64,000 bases of DNA from Sindora glabra. Taxonomy: Eukaryota > Streptophyta > Magnoliopsida > Fabales > Fabaceae. The stretch is taken from the NCBI GenBank assembly GCA_020226215.1, contig CM035233.1, forward strand, positions 49,933,751 through 49,997,750, read 5' to 3'. Each line of letters begins with the position of its first letter. The stretch's first letter is position 1. Position numbers and translations under genes: made by a program. Of the stretch, positions 12,483 to 24,560 are shown piece by piece. The notes under the pieces were generated by a model that worked only from the letters and a program-made list of their open reading frames with translations, was not told the origin of the DNA and made no database searches.

Positions 12483-15115
12483 CAAATGTCTAATATGATA
12501 TCGGAACGAACAACATTGCATTTAGCTTCAAACAGAACATTGTCGAAAAATGTACTTTGAAAGCTTAAAAATACTGACAGAACAAGAACCAAATACAAGT
12601 GGAATAACACGGGGCGCGCACAAAGGTCAAAGGAACATTCCACAGCCCTAGAGATCCAGACACATTTAACAGAATGCTCCCATAGCAAAACTTGGCAGAA
12701 TTATCTTTCTTGATACATTAAATTTGGATGTATCATAGGTCTTTATAAAATTATGAAGAAGTACCATGAGCTCTAATGAATTAACCTTGCTCAGTGGAGG
12801 AGTTAATTTTAAGTTAATTTAGCTTTTTTTTAAAAAAATAATGACTTTATTTAAACTTGAATAGTATCATATGAATATTTGTAAAATATTTAATTATGAA
12901 TGCAAACTATAAAGTACTTTTTTATTCAATAAAGAAAGAAAGACATTGCTATCCTCCTCACAATTCCACTTTAATGGGACAATATGTTTTATCCTGTTTC
13001 CCTTTTGTTAAATAGGAAGAGAGGTTCTTATATACTATAATTAAATTATATGTCCTTAGTATACTTAATAAATAAAAGATAATTGAGCTGCTGACTTCTG
13101 CAATTTTTAAGGAGAATATCTTATAAATGCTTCCATAGCAAAACCTATCATAACTTAAAATTAACGCCTACATTGAATGAGGTTAATACATTAAACCCAC
13201 GGCATAACTATCTTTCTTGAAACATCCAAATTTGACTTCAAAGTTATAAGGAACTGAAGGGTTGCCTCTGCAGCTTCACAGACAGCAATAAGAAACATAC
13301 ACTCACTGGGCGAAGTGGTTTCAACATCTGTTAATCTTCTAACCAAAAAAAATAATAAAATGGTGGATATGTCCATCCAAATCCAAAGGTACATGTTTCG
13401 TTCGTGGAAGTTCGTCTGGATACAAAATAGTAAATGACAATAGAAGTTTCGACCTCAAAGCCGAACAACTATGATGGTTGAACCTTAAGCATTGAATAGC
13501 TGCAGGGACAAATGCCAACACACCTACCTTTAGGGGTGAATGTAACAATCCGAATAATCGCAATTCAAACTAACATGAATAATAAATGTATCGTGCTATA
13601 TTAACTTATATATTAAATATATTAAAATATCTCATTCTATCTAATTTATTTAATTTTTTCATTTATATCAAGATATCTTCTATTTGATTGATGAGAGGCT
13701 AATCTTTTAAAATATTATCAAATTCAAAAAGTAATGATCTGTCTTAAACAAAAAATTTTATTCACAAAATTTGAATTGAACTTAAGACATCTTATTTAAG
13801 GTGCTCGAATCCCTTTTACTTAGATCAACTTATATTAATATTGATTTAATAATTTTAATTAATAAAATTTATATTATAAATTTATTTATTAAATTTAATT
13901 ACTTATTATTTTTCACTAAAAGTCTATTTAATTATTAATTAAATATTTTATTGATATTTTCCTATCATTTTATTATAAAATAAAATTTATTTTTCATTAT
14001 ATATAATTATTAATGAATTAATTATTAATTATTTTTTAAAAAATATTTTTTAATTTTTAATATTAATTTTTAAGCAGAGTCGTATGTAAATCCATTTAAT
14101 TTAAACTCAATTATAATCTGATCCATTTATTATTTGTGTTATATAGATTAACACATGTATATTTTAAATTTGTATAAGTTCAACACAAACCCACATAAAA
14201 TGTCTTGTAGTCATGTTGAATTATTGTATTATGTCCAAAATTGTCACTCCCACTGATTTTAAAATCACCATGGTTACTACAACCAACAGTAAAGCCAAGA
14301 GTTTTGACTTAGGGACCACTACTGATTGAGTTAAATTTTGTTTAAATGATTATAAAAAAATTTATATTTATTTTTATAAAAATTATAATTTTTTTATAAT
14401 TTTAATGCAAGATGTTGTATTTTTTACAAAAATTAAATAAAAATTTTGGAACTATAAACAAAATTACAAAGTTTATTATAAAAGTTTACACACAAGTTAT
14501 TCAAACTTTTATAAAAAAAATTACAAAAAAAAATTATGCAATTTGCAAAATGATAATTCATTTTATAAAATTGTTTATATGTATACTTAATTTTTTAGAT
14601 ATGTATAAAGCTTTTACTATAAAAAATTAGGATAATAAATTCAAAATAGATAGCAATTAAATGGTAAATCTGGTGCAATTATATTATATGTTTAATGTAG
14701 ATAAGTGTGGATGAACTTTAGTGCATGGAATATCTTTCTAATAATAAAATTAGAGTTAGATAAAGAAGTTAGAAGATATTTTATATGCCATAGGATTTTT
14801 TGTTTCAATTAAATATATACTTTTGTAAAGTATCTTCAAGGTAAAATACAATAAAATGATTATATTTAGCAACAAGAGAGAAAAATTAAAAATAAATTAA
14901 AATATGAATTATATGGAACTTTTGTTTATAGAATAATTATAATTTCATATTTCCTATTTATACATCTATCTCTTTCTTAAAATTTATTTTTATTATATGA
15001 GTACATAATTTTTTCATCATGACCATAAATAATTTTAAAATTTTAGAATGAGGTAAAATTTATAATAATATACATATATAAAAGAGAGTATAAAACTTTT
15101 GAAGGGTCATAACCA
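12483..15115. repeat. Segmental-duplication block X, right copy
   Basis: This is a second copy of 4480-6510 in the same orientation. Its left edge abuts the intron-2 breakpoint of the DUF1639 fragment, which is the junction expected of a tandem duplication. It is longer than the left copy because of an insertion at 13531-14252 and extra AT-rich sequence around 14.45-15.06 kb. Open frames here (13.19-13.56 kb minus, 14.41-14.63 kb plus) are not supported as genes. Confidence 0.75.
13531..14252. mobile_element. hAT-type MITE-like insertion in block X
   Basis: The homology with the left block X breaks at 13530 and resumes at about 14253. The inserted part begins TAGGGGTGAATG and ends TTGTCACTCCCA, giving imperfect terminal inverted repeats of the hAT MITE kind. 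The flanking 8-mers CTACCTTT and CTGATTTT agree at five of eight positions, so the target duplication is only suggestive. It has no coding potential. Confidence 0.45.
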
Positions 15116-15614
15116 CCTTAATTTAGAAGTACTTAACAAATAAATCAGACCAGATTAAGCTAAAGTCAACTTGGATCTGGTTCATTTAGGATCATATTTT
15201 TAATTGACTCATTTTGAGTGATTTGATCCATTATAAAAAAGAAAAAATCGAACTAATCCACAGGTTAACTTTTTTATTTTAATTTTTATATTTTATTATT
15301 TATTATTTATTATAATATTTATATATTTATATTTATTACTTTATTTTTATGTTTTTAAATTTTATTTTATGTTTATTTTTATATTCATTACTTTGATTAT
15401 TTATTTTTATTTTTCTTATATTTAATTATTTTGAATGCTTGAGTTTAAGACTTTAACAATTAAATTATATTTTATATTGAATTGTGATAAAAAAAATAAA
15501 TAATTAATTATATTTTTTATAAATATAAATATTTAAATTATTAAATATAAAAAAATAAATTTTAGACTATAAACTAATCTAGTCTATATAAGTTCATTTT
15601 TTAACAAATTTTTA
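15116..15614. other. AT-rich sequence left of the Harbinger-like element
   Basis: Very AT-rich sequence with TTTATTTTTATATT runs. The stretch with GATCTGGTTCATTTAGGATC resembles the inside of hAT MITEs, but no paired ends were found. It appears to continue at 19262 after the inserted element. Confidence 0.35.
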
Positions 15615-16289
15615 GGGATCGTTTGGTTCACATAGAAAATAAGTTCCCATAAGAAATTAAATATCCTAGGAAGTAATTTCTTATATGAATTTCCTGGGAA
15701 ATCTCAAATGTTGTTTTGTTGACATAAAGCAAGTTACACATCTCATGATATAAATTGTTATATTTTATTTAGTTTAACTTTGAATTTCTTAGGAAATAAT
15801 AATGAAATGACTACAATACCCTCAATAATAACTTAATATATTTTAATAGATATTAATTAATTTTAAAAAGACGGTAATGCTGGATTTTCAATCGTTTTCA
15901 TATGATCTTTCAATAGAAAATAAGAAAATGTGGGTTTGACGAATTCCTCGTCTACTTGGTTAAAAATATGTAAATTGAGTTCAAAACTTTGAATGATCAT
16001 AACTTTGTACTCGATTGTCTATTTTAAATGAATTTTTTTATTTTATATAACTTTTCAAGATCTACGTGTTGGCAAAATGCCAAATGCCCACTCTGATTTA
16101 GCAAAAAAAGTCTTTTTCAATAATTTTTTAAAATTTTCTTTATTTTCTTATTGTTTTTTTAACTTTGATCCTATTTTTATTAATTCAAATTTATTCAAAT
16201 CATATATTAAACTTTTTCTCCCTAACTTTTTTTATGTCTAGTAGTGTTATAATAATTTTCTTAACAAATAAAATTACTAAAGAATAATT

Positions 16290-18430
16290 TATTACTATTT
16301 GAAGATTAAATAGTAACATGTTACTGTTTCAATATAAAATAGTAACATATTACTGTTTTGAAATAAAACGGTAATACTAACTAAAAATTTTAAATAAATG
16401 GATAAATCATGTTTAATTAACAATTAAACTGTCAAATAATAGCATGTTACTAACTGTTTTCTAAACAGTAACATGTTACTGTTTCATTCAAGAATAGTAA
16501 CACAAAAAAATCCTCAAATAAATAGATAAATCATGTCTAATTAACAATCAAACTTTCAAATAATAGAATGTTACTATTTATTCTTTAAACAATAACATGT
16601 TACTGTTTCTTTTTAAGCTTAATTAACAATCAAACTGTCAAACTGTCAAATAAGAGAATGTTACTATTTCGTTCCAAAACAGTAACACCAACAAAAAATC
16701 TTAAATAAATGGATAAATTAAGTCTAATTAACAATCAAATTATCAAATAATAGCATGTTATTATATGTTCTCTAGATAGTAACATATTGCTGTTTCGTTT
16801 TAAACATAATTAACAATCAAACTATTAAAGAAGGGGATGTTACTGTTTCATTCCAAAACAGTAACACTAATTAAAAACTTGAAATAAATAGATAAATAAA
16901 GTTAAATTAATAATCAAATTGTCATATAATAGCATTTTATTATTTTTTCTCTAGACAGTAACATGTTACTGTTTCGTTCCAAAACAGTGACATCAATTGA
17001 AAATCTCAAATAAATGGATAAATTAAGTCTAATTAATAACTAAATTGCCAAATAATATCATGTTACTATTTTTTCTCTAGACAGTAATATGTTACTGTTT
17101 CGTTCCAAAACAGTAATATCAATTGAAAATTCCAAATAAATGGATAAATTAAAATTTTCAAATAAATGGATAAATCAAGTCTAATTAATAACCAAATTGC
17201 TAAATAATAACATGTTACTATTTATTCTCTGGACAATAATATGTTACTGTTTCGTTTCAAAATAATAATATTAATTGAAAACCTTAAATAAATGGATAAA
17301 TCAAATTTAATTGATAATCAAATTATCAAATAATAGCATGTTACTGTTTGTTCTCTAAATAGTAACATGTTACTGTTTCGTTCTAAAATAGTAACATCAA
17401 TTGAAAACTTCAAATAAAGAGATAAATCAAGTTTAATTAATAACTAAATTATCAAATAATAGTATGTTATTATTTTTCTCTAAACAGTAACATCAATTAA
17501 AAATATTAAATAAATAGATAATAACATATTACTATTTATTCTCTAAACAATAACATATTACTATTTTGTTCCAAAACAGTAACATCAATTGAAAACTCCA
17601 AATAAATGGATAAATCAAGTTTAATTAACAATCAAATTATTAAATAATAGCATGTTACTGTTTGTTCTCTAGACAGTAACATGTTACTATTTCATTCTAA
17701 AATAGTAACATTAATTAAAAATTTTAAATAAATAGATAAATTAAGTTTAATTAATAATCAAATTATCAAAAAATAACATGTTACTATTTTTTTTAGATAG
17801 TAACATGTTACTATTTCGTTCTAAAACAGTAACATCAATTGAAAATCCTAAATAAATGGATAAATCAATTCTAATTAACAACCAAATTGTCAAATAATAG
17901 CATGTTACTGTTTGTTCTCTAGATAGTAACATGTTATTATTTCATTTCAAAATAGTAACATCAATTAAAAATTCTAAATGGATAAATTAAGTTTAATTAA
18001 CAATCAAATTGTCAAATAATAGTATGTTACTATTTTTTCTCTAGACAGTAACATGTTACTATTTTGTTTCAAAATAGTAATATCAATTGAAAACCTTAAA
18101 AATGGATAAATCAAGTTTAATTAATAACCAAATTGTTAAATAATAGTATATTACTATTTTTTCTCTAAACAGTAACATGTTACTGTTTCGTTCCAAAACA
18201 GTAACATCAATTGAAAACCCTAAAAATGGATAAATCAAGTCTAATTAAAAATCAAATTGTTAAATAATAACATGTTACTATTTATTCTCTAGGTAGTAAC
18301 ATATTATTGTTTCGTTTCAAAACAGTAACATTAATTGAAAATTTTAAATAAATAGATAAATTAAGTCTAATTAAAAATTAAATTATTAAATAATAGCATA
18401 TTACTATTTATTCTCTAGACAGTAACTAAT
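16290..18430. repeat. Palindrome-rich satellite, about 16 units of ~125 bp
   Basis: The marker AAATAAATGGATAAAT recurs at about 16.39, 16.52, 16.70, 16.88, 17.01, 17.14, 17.29, 17.41, 17.51, 17.60, 17.73, 17.85, 17.97, 18.10, 18.22 and 18.35 kb. Each full unit also holds CTAATTAACAATCAAATTGT, a GCATGTTACT box, TTCTCTAGACAGTAACATG, and a second TTACTGTTTCG...CAGTAAC pair. The core CAGTAACATGTTACTG is a perfect palindrome, and GTTACTGTTT with AAACAGTAAC flanks a 7-base loop. Every unit could therefore form two or three hairpins. Some units are shortened (near 17.16 and 17.51 kb). Confidence 0.9.
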
Positions 18431-18886
18431 TAAGAAAATTATAATTCTAATTGATGTGTGTGTATATATATATTTAATTTGAGTTATAGTGCTTGAAAAT
18501 TGATATTAAAAAATGTTGATAAAATTTAAAAATTTAATTTTAATATTCAAATAATTTCAATCAACAAATAGAATATATAATTATATAATGCAATTAATAT
18601 AATACATATTAAAATTTTAATTTATTCAAAATATTTATATAATCAAATTAAATATATCATATTATATTTATATTATTTAATAATTAAAATTTAACTTTCA
18701 AATAATAGCAATAGATAAAATAAAAAATAAGTAAAAAAAATTACGTAATAAAATAAATAAAAAAATAAAATATTGAGTGGGTTATAAAATAATGTAGGAA
18801 TTAAATAAAAATATGTTGTTAACAAATTCATTTAAATTAAATATTTAAATTTTTTTCATAAAATAATAATAATAAAATATGTCATG

Positions 18887-18888
<2 letters not shown>

Positions 18889-18938
<50 letters not shown>
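18889..18938. repeat. (TA)25 microsatellite
   Basis: An uninterrupted run of 50 bases of alternating A and T inside the Harbinger-like element. Its length suggests it is highly polymorphic. Confidence 0.95.
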
Positions 18939-18940
<2 letters not shown>

Positions 18941-19311
18941 TAATTAATAAACAAACTGCAAAATAACAGCAATACCAACTAAAATAGCATTCACAAAATG
19001 AAACCTGATAATCAATTAAAAGTGTAAAATTAGTATTAATTAATTTTAGTAAGGATATTTTTATTTATGAATTAGTTAAAAATATAAGAAATAGAATTTA
19101 CCTAGGAGGAGTGGGTAAGTAATTTCCTATATTTTATGAGAAATACAAGTTTCTAAAAAGATATATTTCCTTTCATTTATGCAATCAAACAATTCTATGG
19201 TAATCTATATCTTAGGAAATACAATTTCCTATATTTTTGTTGCAAATCAAAGGAACCCTTAAATTTTTTTAGTCCAACCTACACAAAGCCAAGGACTATA
19301 GCCACACTAAG

Positions 19312-19568
19312 TAGGAGTGTCAAATTAAGGTTCTATCATAGATATGAACCTACCCATAGAATCTCGAAACAAATTTAATTTTGACGATTTAATCTTATCA
19401 AAACTCGTGACAAATACAGATCAATCCCCAAATTTTAACTATAGATTTGCAAATTGGACGAATATGAACTGAATTACGATGAATTATTAATTTTAAAGAA
19501 TTCAAATCAACCAAAACTTGCAACAGACTCGAATTTCTCGTGAATCCTATACGCGTTTGGCACCCCTA
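19312..19568. mobile_element. hAT-type MITE
   Basis: The left end TAGGAGTGTCAAAT and the reverse complement of the right end, TAGGGGTGCCAAAC, match at 11 of 14 positions. The ends have the T-A-G-G-N-G-T-G form common in plant hAT MITEs. The interior has no coding frame. Flanks show only a weak 8-base similarity. It occupies the place where hydrolase exon 1 would be expected in this copy of the duplication. Confidence 0.6.
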
Positions 19569-19604
19569 CGTTAATCCCTCAACGCCGCCATTGATTACAC
19601 CTGG

Positions 19605-20640
19605 AACGAACCGAGGTAAGGTAAAGAACGAACAAGGGAAGAAGCAAGGTACATGCGGAGAGTTGCCGTCAAAAAACGTAAAAGCTAATGATCTCATTTT
19701 TCAGAACACCCAACGTTACTGCTACCCAGACTTAACTACTGTTTGCGTCACCAATTGCTCTTGCCTTCGCCGCCAACGTCCTTCTCCTTCCCATTAGATT
19801 TGGGTTGGGATGCGTTAATAACAAATGAAAACAAGGGAAATGCAGGGTCAATTCATAAATACTTACTATCAGGTTGCCCTTTGTAATTGATGCTGGCAGA
19901 GTGACTCGCCACTCTTGATTTGCTGTCGTCCCTCACAAATGCCTTTTGTAAGTTTGGATTTTCCTTGTTGGTTACTGCTTACAGCGGTCAAAAACCGTGC
20001 GCAAAAGGCGGAAACTTCTTGTTTGACCCTGCAAATGGTATAGCACAATTATTAATTCGTGTTTACCTAATCAGGAGTGGTTTTCCACCACAATGGATGG
20101 TAGTATCTCAAGCTGAATCTCCAACAAATATTAAAATTAATATTAATGACTTTCTTTTGATAAGAAATCACAAACCACTACCTTTTTTTAGCAAGAGAAG
20201 AAGAATAAGGGTAATCAACATTGACTTAGCCACAATTATTATTAGTTTTTTTTTTATTTTGAGTATTATCATATATTTCAAAGTATTTGACTCAGATCAT
20301 TGCATCTTAACTATTGTTGCTATCTTAATTACTATTGAAAGGACGGGCCTATCACTACATTATTAAAACACTAAGAAAAATTATTTACATTTTTATTAGA
20401 TATAGGTCAAGATTCAGTTATTCATTTATTACAAATTAACACGGCAATCAAAACCCCATATAAACTCATATGTCCTTAAAAAGGACAGCAAATGTTATCA
20501 TAAAATTAAAATTTTAAAAATTCTTGAAGTAATATCGTAATTAATACACACGTATGTAAAAAAATAACACAAAGAAAATCTTAAAAAATATTATCTTAAA
20601 ATGAAATAAAATTATTATTTTGTACAAAATTAATAGCCAA
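19605..20640. repeat. Hydrolase-gene 5' flank, copy B
   Basis: It aligns with 9613-10700 from the CGAACCGAGGTAAGG leader onward (AACAAGGGAAGAAGC, TTGATGCTGGCAGA, GCGGTCAAAAACC, CCAATCAGG-type and CACAATGGATGG landmarks). The hydrolase coding exons are absent from this copy. It ends shortly after ATACACACGTATGTA. The open frame at 19920-20366 is a by-product of a stretch in this non-coding flank, since it is not conserved as protein in copies A and C. Confidence 0.7.
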
Positions 20641-21289
20641 CTCATCTCAATTATTTTTTCTCTCCTAACGAAGGAAGAACTAAATCTTGAGATGAAGTTA
20701 ATCTTTAAGTATTAAATTAATATTAATAAAGAATAAAATTAATAAAAAATTTATCTTATAAGATCAAAATTGGCATTCAAGGAATTATGGAAAAATTGAT
20801 AGTACTACATCAATAAATTGTTAAGTTGCTTCATCCTTATAATGAAAGGACTAAAATTTAAAACCAAATTAATTTTTAAAAATTAAATTAATATTACATT
20901 TTATTGAGAAATTAAATTGACAGAAATTTAATTTTAAAAATACTTATATAGATTTTTAGATCCCGTAAAACTTGTTATATCTATCAAATAAGTTGATCCG
21001 TGTAAATACTAGATAATCTATGATGGGTCAAATCCGTGATAGATAGATCCATATTACTCATATTAAAAATGAATTTAATTTAAGAAATATAAATTTACTA
21101 GAACCCATAGATACAGACTTATTTGTAAATTTTAATTAAAAATTTGTGGATTTGATAAATACAAGTGAATTTATCGCAAATCAGATTCGTGATAGAATAA
21201 TTCATATTACCTGCATTCAAAAATAAATTTAATTTTTAAAATTTAAGCATGTAAAAACAAAATTAGCCCGTTTTACGTCCCTACTTATT
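20641..21289. other. AT-rich spacer between flank copies B and C
   Basis: It contains several short motifs reminiscent of hAT MITE interiors (GTGATAGATAGATCCATATTA near 21040 and its echo near 21190) and ends near TTTTACGTCCCTAC. No matched ends were identified and no gene is seen. Confidence 0.35.
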
Positions 21290-22700
21290 AACAACAAATG
21301 AAAACAAAGGAAATGCTGGGGCGAATTCATAAGTGGAAAAGACTATCAAGTTGCCTCTTGTGACTGGTGCTGGTTGAATGAATCTTCACCGTTGTTTCCT
21401 TTTCGGTTACAACTGAGCGGTCAAAAACCACACGCAAAGGCAGAGCTTAAGGTCTGTTTGGCCCGGCAAACAATAATATAAAATAAAATAATTATATGTA
21501 TTTTTTTTAGTAATGTAATAATAAAAATGATTATTTTATATATCCTTCAAGTAAGAATTAATTATGAATAATCAAATATTAACTGATATTATTAAGTATA
21601 AAAAAATTATATATAATATATTATTCAAAAATTAATTATTCTAACTAATTATTTTAATAATCAATTTTTTTATCATCGTACAAAATAAACATTATTTGGC
21701 CCAGCAAATTGCACAGCACAGATACAAATTTGTGTTTAACCAATCAGTAGTGCTTCCGTCGCAATGGATAGTAGCATCTCAAGCTGAATCTCCAACAAAT
21801 ATTCAAAGACAAGCTACACTACATCACTTTTATGACAGTGTAGTGATATATTATTAAATTTTATTACTCATTAACTATACTATTTTTGAAAGGGATAAAT
21901 TTTTCTATGCAATACTATACAAACTAAATAAAATCTGTCATTTTAAAGTAATGGTACATTCTAAAAATAGTATACGATAACAAATTAATGATTCAATCTA
22001 ATAGTATATCAATGTATTACTATAGGTGCTTGCTATGGTGCCCCTCGGGATTTGGTGTCCGGGGTGGTGTGGCAAAATACAAGCCACTGAATGAGATTAC
22101 AAAAATCTTAACATTGACTTAATAATCTCATCCAGTGACTTGTATTTTACCACACTACCCCGGACACCAAATCCCTAGGGACACCTTAGAATTCACCATT
22201 ACTATATTAATAGTAAAGAAATTTTCACATCGAAATTAATACTAATGACCTTAAAAAAAAATCTCAAGTCACTTATTTCTACAAAAGAGGAAAAATATAG
22301 ATAACCAACATTGGCTGCGCCATAGTTATTAACTTTTTTGGGCATTATTATATATTTCAACGTCTTCGATTTATGGTTATTGCATAGTTACCATCTCAAT
22401 TATCATATGAAGGGCAAGTCTATCACCACATTTCTAACGCACTAACAATATTAAACCTCATTCACATTTTCGTTAGCTATAAATTAACATTCAATTATTC
22501 ATTGATTATAGATCACCACGTCAATTAACACCCCAAAACTCGAATCCTTTAAAATTACAGCCATTATAAAATCAAAAAATTAAAAGTTCTAATTACAAGT
22601 TAAAAAAAAAACCAATAATTCTCAAAGTAATCGCAATTAATACACGCGGGTATATGACAACACAAATAAAACACCAAAAATATTTGTCAGTGCGTTATTG
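21290..22700. repeat. Hydrolase-gene 5' flank, copy C
   Basis: It starts at TTAACAACAAATGAAAAC, a point internal to copies A and B, and then follows them (GAGCGGTCAAAAACC, ACCAATCAGTAGTG, CGTCGCAATGGATAG and onward). It leads directly into the intact DUF1639 gene, so copy C probably shows the original arrangement of flank and neighbour. It carries two insertions: about 230 bases at 21465-21700, bounded by repeated TTTGGCCCRGCAAA, and a Mutator-like MITE with surrounding AT sequence. Confidence 0.7.
22025..22197. mobile_element. Mutator-like foldback MITE
   Basis: The 173-bp element is almost wholly an inverted repeat. The left arm contains GGGATTTGGTGTCCGGGGTG and the right arm its complement, separated by about 30 bases. 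It is flanked on both sides by the identical 9-mer ATTACTATA (22016-22024 and 22198-22206), the target-duplication length of Mutator-like elements. The terminal bases are GGTG and CACC. It has no coding capacity. Confidence 0.88.
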
Positions 22701-23288
22701 TGTCGTCCCGTTTGGTAGTGGCTTCGTTCATGAGTCGAAATGGCAAAGATGAGGTGGAGGCCCAATGGAAATTTCCAAACACATACACAAAAATCCAGTA
22801 ATCTATCCGAAAAATTGTAAAATTTTATAAAACGATTTTAATTGTTTAAAAAAATAAAAAATCACAAAAATTAATAATTATTATAATGCAAATAATAATT
22901 ATTATTATATAATTTATTCTCCTTCCATTATTCTCCTCACTCTAAGAAAAACAACAAAAGTATATTTGTGAAAAAGGATCGGAATGAAACAAGTTAACAA
23001 ACGCTCCGTATTGCTTACCTCGATAATTCGAACCCGAAATCCAGCATTAGCAGACCCCAACATACACGGAGAAGGAAAGGAAAAAAATACGAGAAGAATA
23101 GAAGGTAGAGAAAATAATTTCCTTCATTCATTGGATCTTTTACTCGTTTACAAAGAAAAAATAATAATGATAAAACCGAGGGAAGATCCCTTCCCTCCTG
23201 CTTTCAACATAAAAGATCAAATCTGAACCACTTCTTCAATGTTTTTCCATGGTGAAGTTTTCCCCTCTTCTGGATCTGCATTCATGTA

Positions 23289-24560
23289 TCATTCCGAATC
23301 ACTTTCCATGCTCCCCATGGCCTTCAATCCCCTAGGTCTCTGCATAGAATTGAAAACCCCCCTTGTTAGCAGACAGAGAAATCCAAAATTGGAGATTAGA
23401 AATCTAGAGAGTGAAAGAGAATAGGGATCTAGAGAGAGAAGAGAAAAATGAGATCAAACAAGTGCAAACCAAAACAGGTACCTTCTTATTACTTTTCTTC
23501 TCCCTAACTTCATATCTCTCTTGGCACATATCCGTCAACCACGCCCCCGGACTCACCAACTGTAACACACCAAACAAAACACAATAAATCCACGAAAATC
23601 AGTTCAATTATCCTCAATTCACCGAATCAACCAGAAATTATAACCAAAAATTAAGATTTTTTCCTAAAAAAAATGGAAAACTCACAAGTAAGCTCCTTTG
23701 AATAATTTTGGCCCTCTTCTTCGGTCTCTGAGGAAGTTTACAGCCCTTCATAGCCAAAAAGTCTTCCTCTTTCTCTTTGCTCGAGAGGGTGATATACAGT
23801 TTTGGCCAAACAACCGCTCTCTCTTCGCCATGGCCATGGTTATTCAAATCTCCTCCATTTTTATGGCTCTCGTCTGCAACCACCGATCCTCTAGTCGTGT
23901 AGTATCTGTCCTCTTTCTCCGGCGATGCCGGTTTCCTGTTCTCACCCGCCGCCGAACGAAGCGTAGCCCCATCGGAATTCCTGCACCAGGAAATTCCCAT
24001 TAAAATCACAAGAAAAAGGCCAATTTTTAACTCCCTCGCGCAGAAAACTGCCCAGAAACCAGGATTTACTGCTTGCTTTGGTATTGTTGATGATAAGAAA
24101 AAAGTTGCATTCAGCAAAGGAAGTATAAGTTTATCGAGATAGGATCACCAAATTTCGGATTTTTTTGCATGATAACAGCATAAATCCCAGATAACTCAAA
24201 GGAAGTATAGTTTTTTCGGATGCCAAATAGAGGAAAGGAGAAAATTTCTCCCTCTTCCACTGATTCAATGCCTCTGGTGTAGTTTCTCAGAATCCAAACT
24301 GAGCAAATAAGAAGATCCCTTCATGATTCTCACCTTGTGAGACGATTTGGATGAAGATTGGAACTTCCTTTGTCGGAACCAACGAACGCAGAGCGATCTA
24401 GTGGAGATGTAGGTTTCCGTCTAATTCCGCCGTTCAATCGGGCTGAAATCCGAGGGTCTTTGACTCTCACACATCTAAGCCGCTTTCTGTTACCCCACTG
24501 CAAGAAAATTGCCGGCTCTGAAGATTTGCAGGCCCTCTGGTTTCTCTCTTCTGTCTCCAT
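23289..24560 (-). CDS. DUF1639 family protein
   Basis: The coding exons are 24560-24334, 23980-23686, 23559-23482 and 23339-23289, giving 216 residues. All introns are GT-AG and phases agree (an Arg codon is split AG/G at the first junction). The N-terminal part has LQWGNRKRLR (residues 22-31). The DUF1639 core follows: WPKLYITLS (134-142), KEKEEDF, AMKGCKLPQRPKKRAK (153-168), SPGAWL and RYEVREKK in exon 3, then RPRGLK and MESDSE at the end. There are no membrane segments or signal peptide; the chain is basic and nucleus-compatible. The biochemical role of the family is unknown to me. The start is the first ATG after a probable leader-intron acceptor; without that intron, in-frame ATGs at 24569 and 24590 would be used. 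The TGA stop stands where the duplicated fragment has a Trp codon, and the frame stays open beyond it to another stop at 23226. Confidence 0.88.

Larger units (their letters stand above)
15615..19258. mobile_element. PIF/Harbinger-like non-autonomous element, 3.6 kb
   Basis: The left end reads GGGATCGTTTGGTTCACA and the reverse complement of the right end reads GGGTTCCTTTGATTTGCA, 13 of 18 matching. Both ends are flanked by TTA (15612-15614 and 19259-19261), the usual 3-bp target of PIF/Harbinger and Tourist elements. Subterminal sequence is also loosely inverted (AAGTAATTTCTTAT against AAATACAATTTCC). No transposase frame exists inside. The middle is filled by a tandem satellite (16290-18430) and a (TA)n run. 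I infer a non-autonomous element that became a host for satellite growth. Confidence 0.7.

Noticed and set aside
14412..14630. Lys/Ile-rich 72-codon frame
   Set aside because: Composition is fully explained by AT-rich DNA in block X; the left copy of X lacks the frame.
19920..20366. 148-codon plus-strand open frame
   Set aside because: It lies in flank copy B. The aligned sequence in copies A and C is not open, and there is no domain or splice context.
23698..24003. Plus-strand 101-codon open frame
   Set aside because: It is the antisense of DUF1639 exon 2 and has no independent support.
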